Below are positions 6,648 to 7,019 of a stretch of 7,019 nucleotides of DNA, piece after piece. Source of the stretch: Roseiflexaceae bacterium (lineage in GTDB: Bacteria; Chloroflexota; Chloroflexia; Chloroflexales; Roseiflexaceae); NCBI GenBank assembly GCA_947462525.1, contig CANHPK010000079.1, positions 1-7,019 of the forward strand. Reading direction: 5' to 3'. The translations under genes were made by a program, and so were the position numbers. Positions within the stretch are counted from its first letter, which is position 1, and every line of letters begins with the position of its first letter. Below the pieces are notes generated by a model. The model saw nothing but the letters and a program-made list of their open reading frames with translations, searched no databases and was not told the DNA's origin.

Positions 6648-6693
6648 GCCGATGCAACAATCCCGTGATAGTCTGCGTACCAGCGGTATAGAA

Positions 6694-6699
6694 AAGGAG
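6694..6699 (+). promoter_or_regulatory. Ribosome binding site of the YccF-domain gene
   Basis: AAGGAG lies six bases before the ATG at 6706, an ideal arrangement that fixes the start of this truncated gene. Confidence 0.8.
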
Positions 6700-6705
6700 T
6701 CACAT

Positions 6706-7019
6706 ATGACTACATTACACGCACAACACGCGCCCAACATCATCTTTCGGATTCTCTGGTTCCTGTTGCTTGGGTGGTGGCTCAGTGGGATTTGGACCGC
6801 AATTGCCTGGGTACTGTGCATCAGCATCATCGGGTTGCCTATCGGCATCATCATGCTGAATGCGCTCCCTCAGGTCACGACATTACGTGGCAGAGATTAT
6901 GTCACCATGGTGGATGAACGCGGCGTCGTCCGTGTCGTCAACACACCGCAGTACCCGATGATACTCCGCGCGCTCTATTTCATTTTTGTGGGATGGTGGT
7001 TCAGTGCCCTCTGGTTAAC
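6706..7019 (+). CDS. YccF-domain (DUF307) inner-membrane protein, 5' part
   Basis: A frame opens at ATG 6706 after a strong ribosome binding site and runs off the right edge; 104 residues are visible. Residues 12-51 form a double hydrophobic span with the YccF signature (ILWFLLLGWWLSGIWTAIAW, then ISIIGLPIGI). A polar stretch with TLRGRDYVTMVDERGVVRVV follows. A second copy then starts (LRALYFIFVGWWFSALWL) matching the beginning of the first. YccF proteins are small inner-membrane proteins of unknown biochemical role, often with the domain in two copies, and this one seems to follow that plan. Orientation is divergent from the lipid kinase operon. Because the end is missing, total length and any C-terminal domain are unknown. 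Confidence 0.85.
   Translation, partial: MTTLHAQHAPNIIFRILWFLLLGWWLSGIWTAIAWVLCISIIGLPIGIIMLNALPQVTTLRGRDYVTMVDERGVVRVVNTPQYPMILRALYFIFVGWWFSALWL

Larger units (their letters stand above)
6574..6693. other. Divergent intergenic region
   Basis: This is the gene-free region between the lipid kinase and YccF starts, apart from the YccF ribosome binding site. It holds the TATAAT on the minus strand, the leader hairpin and a tandem six-base repeat GTCACG-GTCACG (6604-6615). A weak TATAGA (6687-6692) sits too close to the YccF ribosome binding site to be a convincing -10. No RNA gene or small coding frame with a ribosome binding site was seen. Confidence 0.6.

Overview
The window looks like an ordinary stretch of bacterial chromosome: moderately GC-rich, gene-dense, with short intergenic gaps and a mix of ATG and GTG starts. 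I see no mobile element, rRNA, tRNA or CRISPR array. The mix of genes (TPR protein with a long acidic tail, CNB-ferredoxin fusion, carbamoylase-type amidohydrolase, bacterial lipid kinase, ComF) would fit a Chloroflexota-like organism. That placement is an impression from gene content only, and nothing here proves it.

Left block, plus strand (1-2375): the C-terminal end of a MiaB-type tRNA methylthiotransferase with its TRAM domain, overlapped by a CPBP-family intramembrane protease. A short gap with a strong ribosome binding site leads into a 421-residue cytosolic protein with N-terminal TPR repeats, a HIRAN-like segment and a very acidic tail. The block ends in a perfect 12-bp stem terminator.

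Middle block, minus strand (6573 down to 2367): four tightly packed genes, apparently one operon. In order of transcription they are a YegS/DAGK-type lipid kinase, an M20-family N-carbamoyl-amino-acid/allantoate-type amidohydrolase, a protein joining two cyclic-nucleotide-binding-like domains to a 16-cysteine polyferredoxin, and a ComF-type phosphoribosyltransferase. Junctions are 7 bp, a 4-bp ATGA overlap, and 49 bp. The two blocks converge on the terminator hairpin, which contains the comF stop codon.

Right edge, plus strand (6706-7019): the start of a YccF-domain membrane protein, divergent from the minus-strand operon across a 132-bp intergenic region. That region holds a TATAAT-like -10 element for the operon and a small hairpin at the lipid kinase ribosome binding site. 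No gene-free stretch exceeds 300 bases; this 132-bp region is the longest.

The most unusual gene is the CNB-CNB-four-cluster ferredoxin fusion. Its ferredoxin half keeps all 16 cysteines, while both sensor domains lack the usual phosphate-binding arginine. The TPR plus HIRAN-like protein is the second point of interest. The rest is recognisable housekeeping or accessory metabolism, and the four-gene operon has no obvious single pathway.
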